Shown here: positions 52,547 through 61,912 of the stretch, piece by piece
Position numbering within the stretch: position 1 is the stretch's first letter
Layout: each line of letters starts with the position of its first letter
Assembly: GCA_021801025.1 (NCBI GenBank)
Contig: JAJYYK010000011.1
Location: forward strand, 21,491-85,490
DNA from: Pseudomonadota bacterium
GTDB taxonomy: Bacteria; Pseudomonadota; Gammaproteobacteria; Burkholderiales; Sulfuriferulaceae
Direction of reading: 5' to 3'
DNA: 64,000 nucleotides
The notes under the pieces: model-generated
Databases searched by the model: none
Told to the model about the DNA's origin: nothing
Seen by the model: the letters and a program-made list of their open reading frames with translations, nothing else
Program-made: the position numbers and the translations under genes

Positions 52547-53560
52547 TTAAGTCGTGTGCTGAAAAGAAAATGCATCAGCAAAAAATTCATCTTCAGGCAG
52601 GCCGCGTTCCAGGCACAGTGTCCGGGCTGCAGTGACCATCGCTGGCGCGCCACAGGCATAAACCTGATAGCCCGACAGATCGGGGAAATCGGTAGCGATG
52701 GCTTCGGTGACATAACCGGTGCGTCCAGTCCATGCATCAGACGCTTGCGCTCTTGACAATACAGGCACGTATTTGAAATTTGGCGTTTCATGTTCCCAGG
52801 TTTCGGGAACTTGCGCCAAATACAGGTCGGGGCGGTTGCGTGCCCCCCAGTACAGGTGCATTGCCCGGTCATGATGGTGGTGCAGCGCATGGGCGATGAT
52901 GGCATGTATCGGTGCAAAACCGGTCCCAGTTGCGATAAACAAAACAGGTTTAGTGCTGTCCTCGCGCAGGAAGAAAGAACCCAACGGCCCCTCTATCCGC
53001 AGAATATCCTTTTCCTTCATTTTATTGAAAACATGCTCAGTGAAATGACCATCAGTGACCAGACGTACATGCAGTTGCAGAAAAGCGTCATCGTGTGGTG
53101 GGTTGGCAATGGAAAAGCTGCGCCGTTCGCCATTCTTGAGCAATATATCCAAATATTGCCCCGGCAAAAATTGCATGCGTTCTGCACTCGGTAGCTTGAG
53201 TGACAGAGCGATGACATCGGGAGCCAGCTTTTCCAGTTGATGTACCCGGCAAGGCAGAATACGAACTTGAATATCTTTTGCAGCACCCACTTCACGACAT
53301 TCAATCGTGACATCGCTGGTGGCATGTGCCACGCAAAATAAAATTTTGCTTTTTTCACGGTCTGAGTCATTTAGGGCAGTCGGTGACCCGGTGTGCTCGG
53401 TCGTGCCTGTTAACAATGTACCTTTGCAACTTCCACAGGCCCCATTTCGACAACCATAGGGTAGATTAAATCCCTGGCGCAGTGCGGCAGTAAGGATGCT
53501 TTCGTCGTCGTCAATGGTGAAACAGTGTCCGCTGGGTTGTATGGTGACATTGTGAGTCAT
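52547..53560 (-). CDS. Ferredoxin-NAD(P)H reductase-type protein (AscD/RfbI-like: 2Fe-2S, FAD and NAD domains)
   Basis: This 337-residue electron-transfer protein has three parts. The N-terminal plant-type [2Fe-2S] ferredoxin has ligands C37, C42, C45 and C76 (GCRNGACGSCKG ... FCVAHA). The FAD-binding domain includes RSFSIANPP (about residues 150-158). The NAD-binding domain includes FIATGTGFAPIHAIIAHAL. Relatives are annotated as CDP-6-deoxy-hexulose reductases or oxygenase reductases. I use the ATG at 53560 (MTHNVTIQ), as upstream in-frame sequence is unlike the family. No deoxysugar genes are nearby, so it may instead feed electrons to an oxygenase such as the di-iron hydroxylase at 55374. 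Confidence 0.82.
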   Translation of the reverse strand: MTHNVTIQPSGHCFTIDDDESILTAALRQGFNLPYGCRNGACGSCKGTLLTGTTEHTGSPTALNDSDREKSKILFCVAHATSDVTIECREVGAAKDIQVRILPCRVHQLEKLAPDVIALSLKLPSAERMQFLPGQYLDILLKNGERRSFSIANPPHDDAFLQLHVRLVTDGHFTEHVFNKMKEKDILRIEGPLGSFFLREDSTKPVLFIATGTGFAPIHAIIAHALHHHHDRAMHLYWGARNRPDLYLAQVPETWEHETPNFKYVPVLSRAQASDAWTGRTGYVTEAIATDFPDLSGYQVYACGAPAMVTAARTLCLERGLPEDEFFADAFSFQHTT

Positions 53561-53913
53561 GGTGGATAGGGGTATAAATAATGTGTAATCGCGTATTATC
53601 CGGTTTTGTGCGCGAAGATTCAACTGGCGGTTGTATTCAGTCGAGACGGAATGTGATGTTATCGATCCACGGAGACAGGTAAACGATAGCGCATTGACAT
53701 GGTTAGCGAAAGTAAGGCGGGAGATGCAGGAAAAAGGAATCTGATTTCCCGCTTTAGCTTTGGTCTTGCTAACAGCAATGAGGTCACTGGCCTTCAGGTC
53801 GGGGTTTTAAACCAGTAAGGAAAAAGGATAAAACTCCATTTGTGTGCCTTAGACGGGCAATGACCGCTCAACCCCGCCCTCATGGACGGGATTTAAGGGT
53901 TTTACCTTGTGTC
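53561..53913. other. 353-base gene-free stretch with repeat remnants
   Basis: No credible gene is present. It holds a shortened inverted copy of the dispersed element (53774-53833). Forty bases on there is a hairpin at 53873-53890 (CCCGCCC/GGACGGG, one mismatch). The 10-mer ACCCCGCCCT at that hairpin also occurs inside copies A and B, so the whole area may be a rearranged element. Confidence 0.55.
53774..53833 (-). repeat. Dispersed repeat, copy C (internally deleted)
   Basis: Read on the minus strand, this 60-base copy has both element ends, TTTATCCTTTTTCCTTACTG and GTGACCTCATTGCT. It jumps from GTTTAAAACCCCG straight to ACCTGAAGGCC, losing about 50 internal bases and the first hairpin. Keeping both ends while losing the middle fits a mobile or recombining element. 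Confidence 0.75.
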
Positions 53914-55146
53914 TTAATGTTTGGTGGCGAGTGCTGGCGCGGACGCGTAAACATGCTCTCGGGTAAATGGATAGGGCAACGAGCCGTCTGCGAGGGGTTT
54001 GCCGGCGACGATCTGAAACAGCGACATCCAGCCGCGCTCAAAAGCATGCGCAGACCCTCCCATATATATCTGCCATATGCGGTATTTCTTCTCGCCGATC
54101 ATATCCTTGGCATTGTTTTGTTGCGATTCCAACCGGTCTACCCAATGCCACAGCGTTTTAGCATAGTGTGGACGCAGGTTTTCCACGTCCAAACATTCCA
54201 GATTTTGCTGGGACATGACTTTAGCGACATGCGAAACATGCATCAACTCGCCGCCGGGGAAAACATACTGTTCAATAAATTCGCTGATGTCGCTACCCAG
54301 GCCGCTGTCATTAAAATTGGTGGCGGTGATGCCATGATTCATGACCAGGCCGCCTGGTTTCAGTAATTGGTATATTTTGCCAAAATAATGAGACAGATTT
54401 TTTTTGCCAACATGCTCAAACATACCGACAGAGGCAATTTTATCGTACTGTTCTGTTGTGGGCAGATCCCGGTAATCGATTAATAACACTTTGCATTGAA
54501 ATTGCAGTCCGCGCTGAATAATTTGCTGATTCACATGATCATACTGATTTTTACTCAGTGTAATGCCTGTCGCATGAACCCCATACTTTTCTGCGGCCCA
54601 GAAAATTAATCCTCCCCACCCGCAGCCAATGTCCAAAAAATGCTCACCCGCGTTCAGGTCAAGTTTACGGCAGATATGATCAAGCTTTTGTTCTTGCGCC
54701 ACATCGAGACTGTCATTGGGGTGCTTAAAATAAGCGCAGGAATAAACCAGGTTTTTATCCAAAAAAAGCGTATAAAAATCATTGGATACATCATAGTGGT
54801 AGCTGATATTTTGACGGGCATTGTGCTGCGACTGCAACAGCCAACCCAGGCCGAGCCAGTTCCTCTTGTTAATGCAGGAGCCCGCATCGCATAACATTTC
54901 ACCAAAGTGAATGATGTCATGCATGCTGCCTTCAAGATCAATGTGTTGTTCTACGTAATTTTGCGCAAGTTTGCCCAGGCTGGGATGAGCGAGTGAGGCC
55001 AATGCAAGTGGAGAGCGAACAAAAAGCTTAACCCTGGAGGGGTCGCCTAACATGACTTCACGTTCATCCCAAAAATTAATACTCAGGGGTAAAGCCAAAT
55101 GACGCATTTTTTGTTCTATCAAATTTAACATTTGTACACGCAACAT
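53914..55146 (-). CDS. cfa: Cyclopropane-fatty-acyl-phospholipid synthase
   Basis: Cfa methylates the double bonds of unsaturated acyl chains in membrane lipids with S-adenosylmethionine. The 410-residue protein has an N-terminal lipid-binding domain. The SAM-dependent domain has motif I LDIGCGWGGLIFWAAEKYG (about residues 169-187) and SVGMFEHVGKKNLSHYF (about 240-256). The conserved YHYDVSNDFYTLFLD (about 117-131) and WHWVDRLE (about 333-340) are characteristic. A strong ribosome-binding site (GGAGGAGGG) lies eight bases before the ATG. The next gene upstream on the same strand is a di-iron fatty-acid hydroxylase. Confidence 0.93.
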   Translation of the reverse strand: MLRVQMLNLIEQKMRHLALPLSINFWDEREVMLGDPSRVKLFVRSPLALASLAHPSLGKLAQNYVEQHIDLEGSMHDIIHFGEMLCDAGSCINKRNWLGLGWLLQSQHNARQNISYHYDVSNDFYTLFLDKNLVYSCAYFKHPNDSLDVAQEQKLDHICRKLDLNAGEHFLDIGCGWGGLIFWAAEKYGVHATGITLSKNQYDHVNQQIIQRGLQFQCKVLLIDYRDLPTTEQYDKIASVGMFEHVGKKNLSHYFGKIYQLLKPGGLVMNHGITATNFNDSGLGSDISEFIEQYVFPGGELMHVSHVAKVMSQQNLECLDVENLRPHYAKTLWHWVDRLESQQNNAKDMIGEKKYRIWQIYMGGSAHAFERGWMSLFQIVAGKPLADGSLPYPFTREHVYASAPALATKH

Positions 55147-55273
55147 AATTAACCCTCCTCCAAGAGAACCTGAATGGATGCCACAATCGTGGCTGGTACG
55201 TTAAAACGATGGCTTGCTATAAAAATAATTGATAAACAATGGTTGATATTAATCTAAATTAAAATTGACGGCC

Positions 55274-55345
55274 TTTATCCTTATTATCTTAATTCCGCTG
55301 GTTTAAAATCACGGTCTTTTGGTCAGCGGGTGTACCAATGACCTT
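55274..55345 (+). repeat. Possible diverged copy D of the dispersed repeat
   Basis: It begins TTTATCCTT and contains the CGCTGGTTTAAAA block. A pairing region GGTCTTTTGGTCAGCGG parallels the first hairpin of copies A and B. It ends near AATGACCTT. The middle and end are much altered, so assignment is tentative. It lies between cfa and the hydroxylase gene. Confidence 0.4.
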
Positions 55346-55373
55346 CTGAAGCCCGGCCCTTTTTGTCGAGCAG

Positions 55374-55946
55374 TCAACTGTTGTTTTTAGCTGCATAACC
55401 AGTGTGAAATACATGATCCCAGAATGCGCTTGTCACGCCATAGTGCCCGAGCTGCCTGGTGGGGCTGTGGTGCAGTGCATGCCAGTGCTTGCACTGCCTG
55501 AGCCAAATATTGTTTGTGCGCCAATGATGGATTGCGTGGTGTGTGATTGAGTATGCAAAATAGCCGGTCAGCACCCCGAAGGTCAGTGCCCATGCGTGCC
55601 ACACCCCCGCCATAATCAGTGCAGGAAGAAAGACAAGTCCGGCAATGAGCGAGGCGCTTAAAATTGTTGGTGAGCTGATCAGCGCGGCAGGATGTTGGTG
55701 ATGTTCTGCATGCCATGCACTAAACGGTCGCAAACCATGTAGAACGAAGCGGTGCAACACATACTCAATGAGGGTCCAGCTTACCAGACCCATCAACGCA
55801 AAGCCCAACAGATTTAACCATTGGTTCTGTGGGCCAACGATGATCAGCAATGTCGCCAATGACACCGACATGATGCCATACAGGATCAGGTCGGCACGGT
55901 ATGCGAATTTGCTGTGTTGCAGGCTGAAAAGGTGCATTAATTTCAT
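55374..55946 (-). CDS. Fatty-acid hydroxylase / sterol-desaturase family membrane protein
   Basis: This 190-residue integral membrane di-iron enzyme has hydrophobic stretches near residues 22-37, 45-62, 95-115 and 118-134. The eight-histidine signature is complete: H65-x4-H70, H79-x2-HH83, HH137-x2-HH141 and H156-x2-HH160. Such enzymes hydroxylate or desaturate lipid acyl chains or carotenoids using O2 and an external electron donor. The substrate is not evident. The neighbouring cfa and ferredoxin-type reductase on the same strand make a lipid target and a possible redox partner plausible, but this is inferred from position only. Confidence 0.85.
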   Translation of the reverse strand: MKLMHLFSLQHSKFAYRADLILYGIMSVSLATLLIIVGPQNQWLNLLGFALMGLVSWTLIEYVLHRFVLHGLRPFSAWHAEHHQHPAALISSPTILSASLIAGLVFLPALIMAGVWHAWALTFGVLTGYFAYSITHHAIHHWRTNNIWLRQCKHWHALHHSPTRQLGHYGVTSAFWDHVFHTGYAAKNNS

Positions 55947-56207
55947 GATTGAATGGCCCTCGTTTCAGATGATACATCGAATTTGAAGAGAGTAAACAAT
56001 TATCCTGAAAATGCTGGTTGACCACTTGTTTGTCAAAGGAGTGACATACAGTGGAAGAATATTCTCGCTGTTTCGCTGCTGTTCACCTGATTGGCAAATT
56101 CATCAGGCATTGTATTGCCATCCACAGAATGATGTGCAATGTGTATTGCACCGAACATATTTTATTCGCTGGAGAATTGTTGTCAAATCCAGGGCAGTGT
56201 CTTTATC

Positions 56208-56891
56208 TCAGCGCATGTGGAGTGCTCGTGCGACCACCCAGCATTCTACTGTGCTGGCGCCCGCGTGTTTTAAGGCTTGGGCAAGATGCTGGGCGCTGCT
56301 GCCGCTGGTCATCACATCATCCACAATGGCGATGTGCAGGTCCTGCACATTTGCATCACAAGTAAATGCGCCGCGCAGGTTATCCAAACGTTGTTGACGT
56401 GACAAACGCGCTTGTTCAGCAGTAGCGCGTGTGCGCTGACAAGCGTGGATGAGTAAGGGAAGCTTGAGCTGGTGCGCTAAATGTTGTGCCAACAACAGGG
56501 ACTGGTTATAACCGCGCTCGCGAAGCCGCCATGGATGTAAGGGCATGGGCAGGATGGCATCAGGTCGGGGATGGTGTTGCAAGGCTTCGATCAGCGGTGC
56601 TGTGAGTGTGTCTAACAGACTGAATTGATGATGGTATTTGAATGCGTGAACCAGCCTGTCAAGAGGAAAAGTGAAGGCATAGGCCGCCAGCGTGCGTTCA
56701 TAAGCCGGAGGATGCTTGAGACAGCTGCCGCACAGAGTACCTGATTCGTTGACAGGTAATGCGCAGATGGGGCATGTCGTATCAGGCATGCGGGACAAAT
56801 CACTCCAGCACGCAGGGCACAGCGCAGTATTTCCGGCATCATCAGCGCATAGCACACAATTTTGCCGCCACAGGGCGGGTAGAAGTTGCAT
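56208..56891 (-). CDS. comF: ComF-family phosphoribosyltransferase-like protein
   Basis: This 227-residue protein has an N-terminal zinc-ribbon-like region with paired cysteines (CVLCADD, CPAC, CPIC, LCGSC within the first 55 residues). A phosphoribosyltransferase fold with the PRPP motif IAIVDDVMTSGSSAQ (about residues 187-201) follows. ComF acts in DNA uptake during transformation in several bacteria, and its biochemical role is not settled. It is divergent from the biotin operon, an arrangement seen beside bioC-type genes in other proteobacteria (comF/gntX). No other competence gene is in the window. Confidence 0.88.
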   Translation of the reverse strand: MQLLPALWRQNCVLCADDAGNTALCPACWSDLSRMPDTTCPICALPVNESGTLCGSCLKHPPAYERTLAAYAFTFPLDRLVHAFKYHHQFSLLDTLTAPLIEALQHHPRPDAILPMPLHPWRLRERGYNQSLLLAQHLAHQLKLPLLIHACQRTRATAEQARLSRQQRLDNLRGAFTCDANVQDLHIAIVDDVMTSGSSAQHLAQALKHAGASTVECWVVARALHMR

Positions 56892-56987
56892 AAAAATTAC
56901 TCAGATGTTTAATTGGTGCAGGATATTTTCTTGACCAATGTCGCCAAATCGGGCAATATCAGCTTGCTATCGTAACCAGGGATAAAA

Positions 56988-57371
56988 ATGATGACAGATC
57001 GTGTTGTTTCAGGTCGCAGTGCCTTGTTCGCAGCCCGGTTGTTCAATATCGCCAGTATTGTTGCGACAGTTATTGCTCCCTTATTAATGATCTGGATCGC
57101 AGCATCCATTTTCATCTATGCTTCTATTGCCCACCACCCCAATGCGCATACAGTGTACTACAACCGCATTTCTGGTTACAGGTTTTATGGCGTGGCGGGA
57201 TCAATGGTGGTGGCAGGACAACCGATTTATGGCCTGTTTGGTAACTGGCATGGTTTGGTGGCAATTTGGGTGCTCATGATGCTCGTGGTGGTGCCCGCAG
57301 GGCTGTGGGACATTTACCGTGCGGGTCGTGAAAATTGGCAAGACATTATTTTAAAAACGGAAAACGAATGA
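56988..57371 (+). CDS. Unknown membrane protein leading the biotin operon
   Basis: This 127-residue protein has two hydrophobic segments (about residues 17-46 and 86-107) flanking a Tyr/Gly-rich loop ([20 protein letters not shown], about 58-77). No domain I can name is visible. Its stop overlaps the bioB start as ATGA, so it is very likely translated with bioB. The ATG follows CCAGGGATAAAA. It could be a transport-related or merely hitch-hiking gene, and sequence gives no function. Confidence 0.7.
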   Translation: MMTDRVVSGRSALFAARLFNIASIVATVIAPLLMIWIAASIFIYASIAHHPNAHTVYYNRISGYRFYGVAGSMVVAGQPIYGLFGNWHGLVAIWVLMMLVVVPAGLWDIYRAGRENWQDIILKTENE

Positions 57372-58339
57372 ATGATATGACCCCTGCTGGTGCGCACAAG
57401 TGGCGCATTGCTGAAATCGAAACTTTGTTTAACTTGCCTTTTAATGATTTGCTGTATCAAGCGCAAGGCATACACCGGCAACATTTTGATCCCAACACGG
57501 TACAACTGTCGACCTTGTTGTCGATCAAGACGGGTGGTTGCTCCGAGGACTGTGGCTATTGCCCTCAATCTGCACAGCATGAGGACAGCGTTGAGGCTGA
57601 ACCCATGTTGCCGCTGACGGCTGTGCTGGATGCGGCGCGTGCCGCCAAGGCCGCCGGAGCCACCCGCTTTTGTATGGGAGCCGCCTGGCGCTCTCCAAAA
57701 CAGCGTGATTTGGAACCGGTACTGGAGATGGTGCGGGAAGTGAAAGCAATGGGTTTGGAAACTTGCGCTACGCTGGGGATGTTGAAATCAGGCCAGGCCG
57801 ATCAGTTGAAAGATGCCGGTCTGGATTATTACAACCACAATCTGGACACCAGCCCTGAATTTTATGGTGAAATCATCAGCACGCGCACTTATCAAGACCG
57901 TCTGGACACCTTGGAACAGGTACGCGATGCTGGTTTGAATGTGTGTTGTGGCGGTATTGTGGGCATGGGCGAATCCCGCACTCAACGGGCTGGCTTGTTG
58001 GCGCAACTGGCCAATCTGGACCCGCAACCAGAATCCGTACCAATCAATATGCTGGTGCGGGTGGAAGGTACGCCGCTGGCGGATACGCCTGCGCTGGATG
58101 CGCTGGAATTCGTGCGCACCATTGCCGTAGCGCGTATTTTAATGCCGGCCAGTCATGTCAGGCTGTCGGCTGGCCGGCAGGAAATGAGTGAAGCAGTACA
58201 AGCATTGTGTTTTCTGGCAGGGGCCAACTCGATTTTTTATGGTGAGAAATTGTTGACCACCGGCAACCCGGAAGTGGCACGAGATCGCGCGCTACTGGAT
58301 AAATTGGGTATTCGTGCTGAATCCAGCCTGGCTGCATGA
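57368..58339 (+). CDS. bioB: Biotin synthase
   Basis: BioB is a radical-SAM enzyme that inserts sulfur into dethiobiotin, the last step of biotin synthesis. The 323-residue protein has the [4Fe-4S] cysteines C58-x3-C62-x2-C65 ([16 protein letters not shown]). The [20 protein letters not shown] and [12 protein letters not shown] segments are those of BioB. The ATG at 57368 overlaps the previous stop, and the stop overlaps bioF. Confidence 0.96.
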   Translation: MNDMTPAGAHKWRIAEIETLFNLPFNDLLYQAQGIHRQHFDPNTVQLSTLLSIKTGGCSEDCGYCPQSAQHEDSVEAEPMLPLTAVLDAARAAKAAGATRFCMGAAWRSPKQRDLEPVLEMVREVKAMGLETCATLGMLKSGQADQLKDAGLDYYNHNLDTSPEFYGEIISTRTYQDRLDTLEQVRDAGLNVCCGGIVGMGESRTQRAGLLAQLANLDPQPESVPINMLVRVEGTPLADTPALDALEFVRTIAVARILMPASHVRLSAGRQEMSEAVQALCFLAGANSIFYGEKLLTTGNPEVARDRALLDKLGIRAESSLAA

Positions 58340-59502
58340 GTTTTCCTGCATTGGAACGCTTGCGTGCCGGTTTGGCACAACGGCGTGATAACCTTGCCTT
58401 GCGCCACCGTCAGGTATTGGAAAGCGCACAAGGGACGCATGTCAACCTGGCTGGACAGGAATGGTTGTCGTTCTGCAGTAATGATTACCTTGGTCTCGCC
58501 AATCATCCCGCGCTGATTGCTGCAGTGTGCGATGCGGCACCGAAGATGGGTGTGGGGGCAGGGGCGTCACATTTGGTGTGTGGCCATCATGCGGCGCATC
58601 AGGCATTTGAATTGGCGTTTGCAGAATTTGTGGGTGCGCCGGCAGCGTTGTCATTTTCAACGGGTTACATGGCCAATCTGGCCGTGGTGACCGCGCTGAT
58701 CGAGCGCACGGGGGTGGTATTTGCCGACAAATTGAACCATGCTTCGCTCAACGATGCGGCTGTGCTGTCGCGTGCCAGGGTATTGCGTTTTGCGCATCGG
58801 GACCTGGCTGGATTGGAACAGCAATTGTCAGCCTGCACCCGACAGGACAAGTTGGTCGTCTCGGATGGCGTGTTCAGTATGGATGGCGATATGGCCGATG
58901 TGCCCAGACTGCTTGCTCTGTGCGAAAAATATGACGCATGGCTGCTGATCGATGATGCGCATGGTTTTGGCGTGCTGGGTGCGTCGGGTCGAGGTATCCT
59001 GGAACATTACGGCGTGCAATCACCACGGATTATTTATCTGGCTACTTTGGGTAAAGCGGCTGGCGTGGCCGGCGCGGTGGTAGCAGGTGAAATTGAAGTG
59101 ATCGAATGGTTAATCCAGATAGCACGCACGTATATTTATACCACGGCTGCACCGCCGATTTTGAGCGCGGCACTCAGTGCCAGTTTGCGAGAGATTGCCA
59201 GGGCCGCACCACAACGCGCACGCCTGGATGAACTTATTGCTCAATTGCGCGCGGGGTTGCAGCAGCAGGGTTGGCCGTTAATGGACAGTCATACGCCGAT
59301 ACAGCCAGTAGTTTTGGGTAGCAACGAGACCACTTTGGCTGTCAGTGAACGCTTGGCGCAACAACATATTTGGGTGCCGGCGATACGTCCACCCACTGTG
59401 CCAGAAAATACCGGGCGCTTGCGTATTACATTGTCCGCACAACATACGACGCAAGATGTGGAGCGTTTGCTGGATGCGTTGGGGGACTTTCATGGCAAAT
59501 AA
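58336..59502 (+). CDS. bioF: 8-amino-7-oxononanoate synthase
   Basis: BioF condenses pimeloyl-ACP with alanine using pyridoxal phosphate. The 388-residue protein has the cofactor lysine K240 in [17 protein letters not shown]. The N-terminal [17 protein letters not shown] (about residues 46-62) and [10 protein letters not shown] (about 207-216) are also present. It overlaps bioB by four bases (ATGA). Confidence 0.95.
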   Translation: MSFPALERLRAGLAQRRDNLALRHRQVLESAQGTHVNLAGQEWLSFCSNDYLGLANHPALIAAVCDAAPKMGVGAGASHLVCGHHAAHQAFELAFAEFVGAPAALSFSTGYMANLAVVTALIERTGVVFADKLNHASLNDAAVLSRARVLRFAHRDLAGLEQQLSACTRQDKLVVSDGVFSMDGDMADVPRLLALCEKYDAWLLIDDAHGFGVLGASGRGILEHYGVQSPRIIYLATLGKAAGVAGAVVAGEIEVIEWLIQIARTYIYTTAAPPILSAALSASLREIARAAPQRARLDELIAQLRAGLQQQGWPLMDSHTPIQPVVLGSNETTLAVSERLAQQHIWVPAIRPPTVPENTGRLRITLSAQHTTQDVERLLDALGDFHGK

Positions 59503-59535
59503 CTCAGCCATGCTATTGATTAACAGATATTTGGT

Positions 59536-60315
59536 GTGAATACACTGACAGTGGCAGATCGTCCTTTGGTGCTGATACATGGCTGGGGAATGCATGGCGG
59601 CGTGTGGTCAAGCTTGCGGAAAAGCTTGCGGCTTGCCAGCATGGGAGTGGATTTGCCCGGCTATGGGAACAGCTCATCTATCACGCCTTATACGCTGGAT
59701 GGTTTGGCTGAAGCTGTGTTGGCACAGTGCCCGGTACAGATGGATGTGTGCGGATGGTCGTTGGGTGGTTTGGTGGCCCAACGCATGGCACAGATGGAAC
59801 CCGGGCGGATTGGACGTTTGGTGCTGGTGGGCAGTACACCCTGTTTTACCCTGCGTGATGATTGGGCGTGCGCCATTCCGGTGGCAACACTCACGCAATT
59901 TTCTGCTGAACTGGAACAGGCTTACGAAGTGACACTGAAACGCTTTTTGGCTTTGCAGGTGCGTGGCGATGCTGCCGCCCGTGAAACACAGGCTGCTCTG
60001 CGTGAGCAACTGTTTGCCCGGGGGCGACCTGATGCGGGGGTGCTGCACGAGGGTTTGCAGTTGTTGCTCAACACTGACTTGCGAGCGCAAGCGGGTAATT
60101 TGAAGCAAGCGACATTGCTGGTGCATGGGCAGCGCGATCAACTCGTTCCACTTTGTGCAGCTCAATGGATGGCGCAAGCATTGCCTGATGCGCAGTTGCG
60201 TGTGATCGCGGACGCAGCGCATGCGCCATTTTTATCGCACACAACCCTATTTGTGGACATGCTGCACGAATTTTTGGGTATTTCGGAATTTGGGGAAATC
60301 TATGGAGCAGGATAA
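59536..60315 (+). CDS. bioH: Pimeloyl-ACP methyl ester carboxylesterase
   Basis: BioH removes the methyl group from pimeloyl-ACP methyl ester, ending the BioC-started pathway. The 259-residue alpha/beta-hydrolase has the oxyanion segment LIHGWGMHGGVW (residues 13-24), nucleophile S75 in CGWSLGG, an acidic residue in LVHGQRDQLVP (about 195-205) and the His in DAAHAPFLS. The start is a GTG. An ATG-free region upstream supports it. It overlaps bioC by 14 bases. Confidence 0.92.
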   Translation: MNTLTVADRPLVLIHGWGMHGGVWSSLRKSLRLASMGVDLPGYGNSSSITPYTLDGLAEAVLAQCPVQMDVCGWSLGGLVAQRMAQMEPGRIGRLVLVGSTPCFTLRDDWACAIPVATLTQFSAELEQAYEVTLKRFLALQVRGDAAARETQAALREQLFARGRPDAGVLHEGLQLLLNTDLRAQAGNLKQATLLVHGQRDQLVPLCAAQWMAQALPDAQLRVIADAAHAPFLSHTTLFVDMLHEFLGISEFGEIYGAG

Positions 60316-61195
60316 ACCGCTGGGGGCTGGGGTTGATAAACGACTGGTGCGGCGTGCATTTGACCGGGCGGCGACACAGTATGATGCCCACGCGGTATTA
60401 CAGCGAGAAGTTGCTCACCGTATGCTGGCGCGTTTGGACTACATTCGTCATCAGCCTGCACGGGTGCTGGATGTCGGCACAGGCACGGGATATGGTGTGC
60501 AGGGCTTGCGTCAGCATTATCCCAGGGCACATTTGATTGCGCTGGATTTGGCTTTGGAAATGCTTAAAATCGCCTGTCCTCCTGCGCCATTCTGGAACCG
60601 CTGGCGCAATGCGAGTACTGAAGCGGTGTGCGCAGACATGGATTGCTTGCCCTTGCAAAATGCCAGTGTGGACATGGTGTGGTCGAGTCTCGCGTTGCAA
60701 TGGAGCAACGATTTAAGGGTCAGTTTTTCCGAGTTGCGCCGCGTGTTGGCACCAGGCGGTTTACTGATGTTTTCCACGTTTGGCCCGGACACGCTCAAAG
60801 AATTACGCAGTGCGTTTGCGACCGTAGATGGTTATGCGCATGTTAACCATTTTGTGGACATGCATGACATTGGGGATTTGCTGTTGCACAGTGGTTTCTC
60901 TGATCCGGTCGTGGATATGGAGTTCATCACGCTGACTTATGCTGATTTGGCTGGCATGATGCGCGATTTGAAGGCCATTGGCGCGCACAATGTGAGCGAA
61001 GACCGTAATCGGGGTTTGACGGGGCGTGCAAGTTGGCGGGCTTTTGAAGCAGCGATGGAAGCGTTTCGTGACCAGGGCAGATTGCCGCTGACTTATGAAG
61101 TGATTTATGGTCACGCCTGGGTTAATTCCCAGACTCAGCCTAAAGACGGAGTGCAAACCGTAACGTGGCACAAACGTGTGCAAGCTTTAGAATGA
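60302..61195 (+). CDS. bioC: Malonyl-ACP O-methyltransferase
   Basis: BioC methylates malonyl-ACP so that fatty-acid synthesis can extend it to the pimeloyl stage. The 297-residue SAM-dependent protein has the family opening VRRAFDRAATQYDAHAVLQR (about residues 16-35). Motif I is VLDVGTGTGYG (about 55-65), and SSLALQWSNDLRVSFSELRR (about 122-141) is typical of BioC. The ATG at 60302 (MEQDKPLG) lies inside the end of bioH. Confidence 0.94.
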   Translation: MEQDKPLGAGVDKRLVRRAFDRAATQYDAHAVLQREVAHRMLARLDYIRHQPARVLDVGTGTGYGVQGLRQHYPRAHLIALDLALEMLKIACPPAPFWNRWRNASTEAVCADMDCLPLQNASVDMVWSSLALQWSNDLRVSFSELRRVLAPGGLLMFSTFGPDTLKELRSAFATVDGYAHVNHFVDMHDIGDLLLHSGFSDPVVDMEFITLTYADLAGMMRDLKAIGAHNVSEDRNRGLTGRASWRAFEAAMEAFRDQGRLPLTYEVIYGHAWVNSQTQPKDGVQTVTWHKRVQALE

Positions 61196-61878
61196 TCCCG
61201 GGTGGTTTGTTTATCACCGGAACAGATACCGGTGTGGGTAAAACTCGCGTCGCAGCCGCTTTGTTGCGAGGTTGGGGCGCACGTGGTCACCGCGTAGTGG
61301 GCATGAAACCGGTGGTGTCCGGTGCAGTGTTGCAGGACGATGTGGTGTCGTGGGAAGATGTGGACATCCTTGCTGCGGCCAGTACGGTGCAGGCGCCATT
61401 GACCCTGCGTAATCCATACCGGTTTGAGGCGGCTTTATCCCCGCATATTGCTGCGCAACGGGCTGGACAATGTATTGACTTGGGTGTGATAACAGCTTCC
61501 TGCGCTTCGTTGCGCGAACAGGCGGATCTGGTGGTGGTTGAAGGTGCTGGTGGCTGGTATGCGCCCATCAGTGACACAAAAACCATGGCTGATTTGGCGC
61601 GAGCGCTCAATTTACCTGTGGTGTTGGTGGTAGGCGTGCGTCTGGGTTGTATTAACCACGCTTTGTTGACCGCTGAAGCAATACGTCATGATGGTTTGTC
61701 ATTGGCAGCCTGGGTGGCGAACATGATTGACCCGGAGATGCTGGCTGTGGCGGAAAATATGGCGACATTGCAATCACGTTTGGCGGCACCTTTATTGGGT
61801 GTGATGTCATGGCAACCGGGTATCGAATATGATTTGCCTGATTTTGAATGGGATATTTTGTTTGAATCTGCTCAATAG
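61192..61878 (+). CDS. bioD: Dethiobiotin synthetase
   Basis: BioD closes the ureido ring of dethiobiotin using CO2 and ATP. The 228-residue protein has the P-loop GTDTGVGKTRVAAAL (about residues 9-23), the lysine in GMKPVVSG (about 38-45) and VVEGAGGWYAPIS (about 110-122). It overlaps bioC as ATGA. bioA, needed between BioF and BioD, is not in this window. Confidence 0.95.
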   Translation: MIPGGLFITGTDTGVGKTRVAAALLRGWGARGHRVVGMKPVVSGAVLQDDVVSWEDVDILAAASTVQAPLTLRNPYRFEAALSPHIAAQRAGQCIDLGVITASCASLREQADLVVVEGAGGWYAPISDTKTMADLARALNLPVVLVVGVRLGCINHALLTAEAIRHDGLSLAAWVANMIDPEMLAVAENMATLQSRLAAPLLGVMSWQPGIEYDLPDFEWDILFESAQ

Positions 61879-61912
61879 CGCAATCGTGTTTCATGGTTGG
61901 GCACAGTCATGG

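Noticed and set aside
53873..53890. Terminator for cfa
   Set aside because: The hairpin CCCGCCC/GGACGGG has a mismatch and no T-run on the cfa-sense strand. It may rather be a fragment of the dispersed repeat.
56051..56365. Plus-strand open frame overlapping the comF end
   Set aside because: It is antisense to comF for much of its length, Cys/His-rich by chance, and has no domain.
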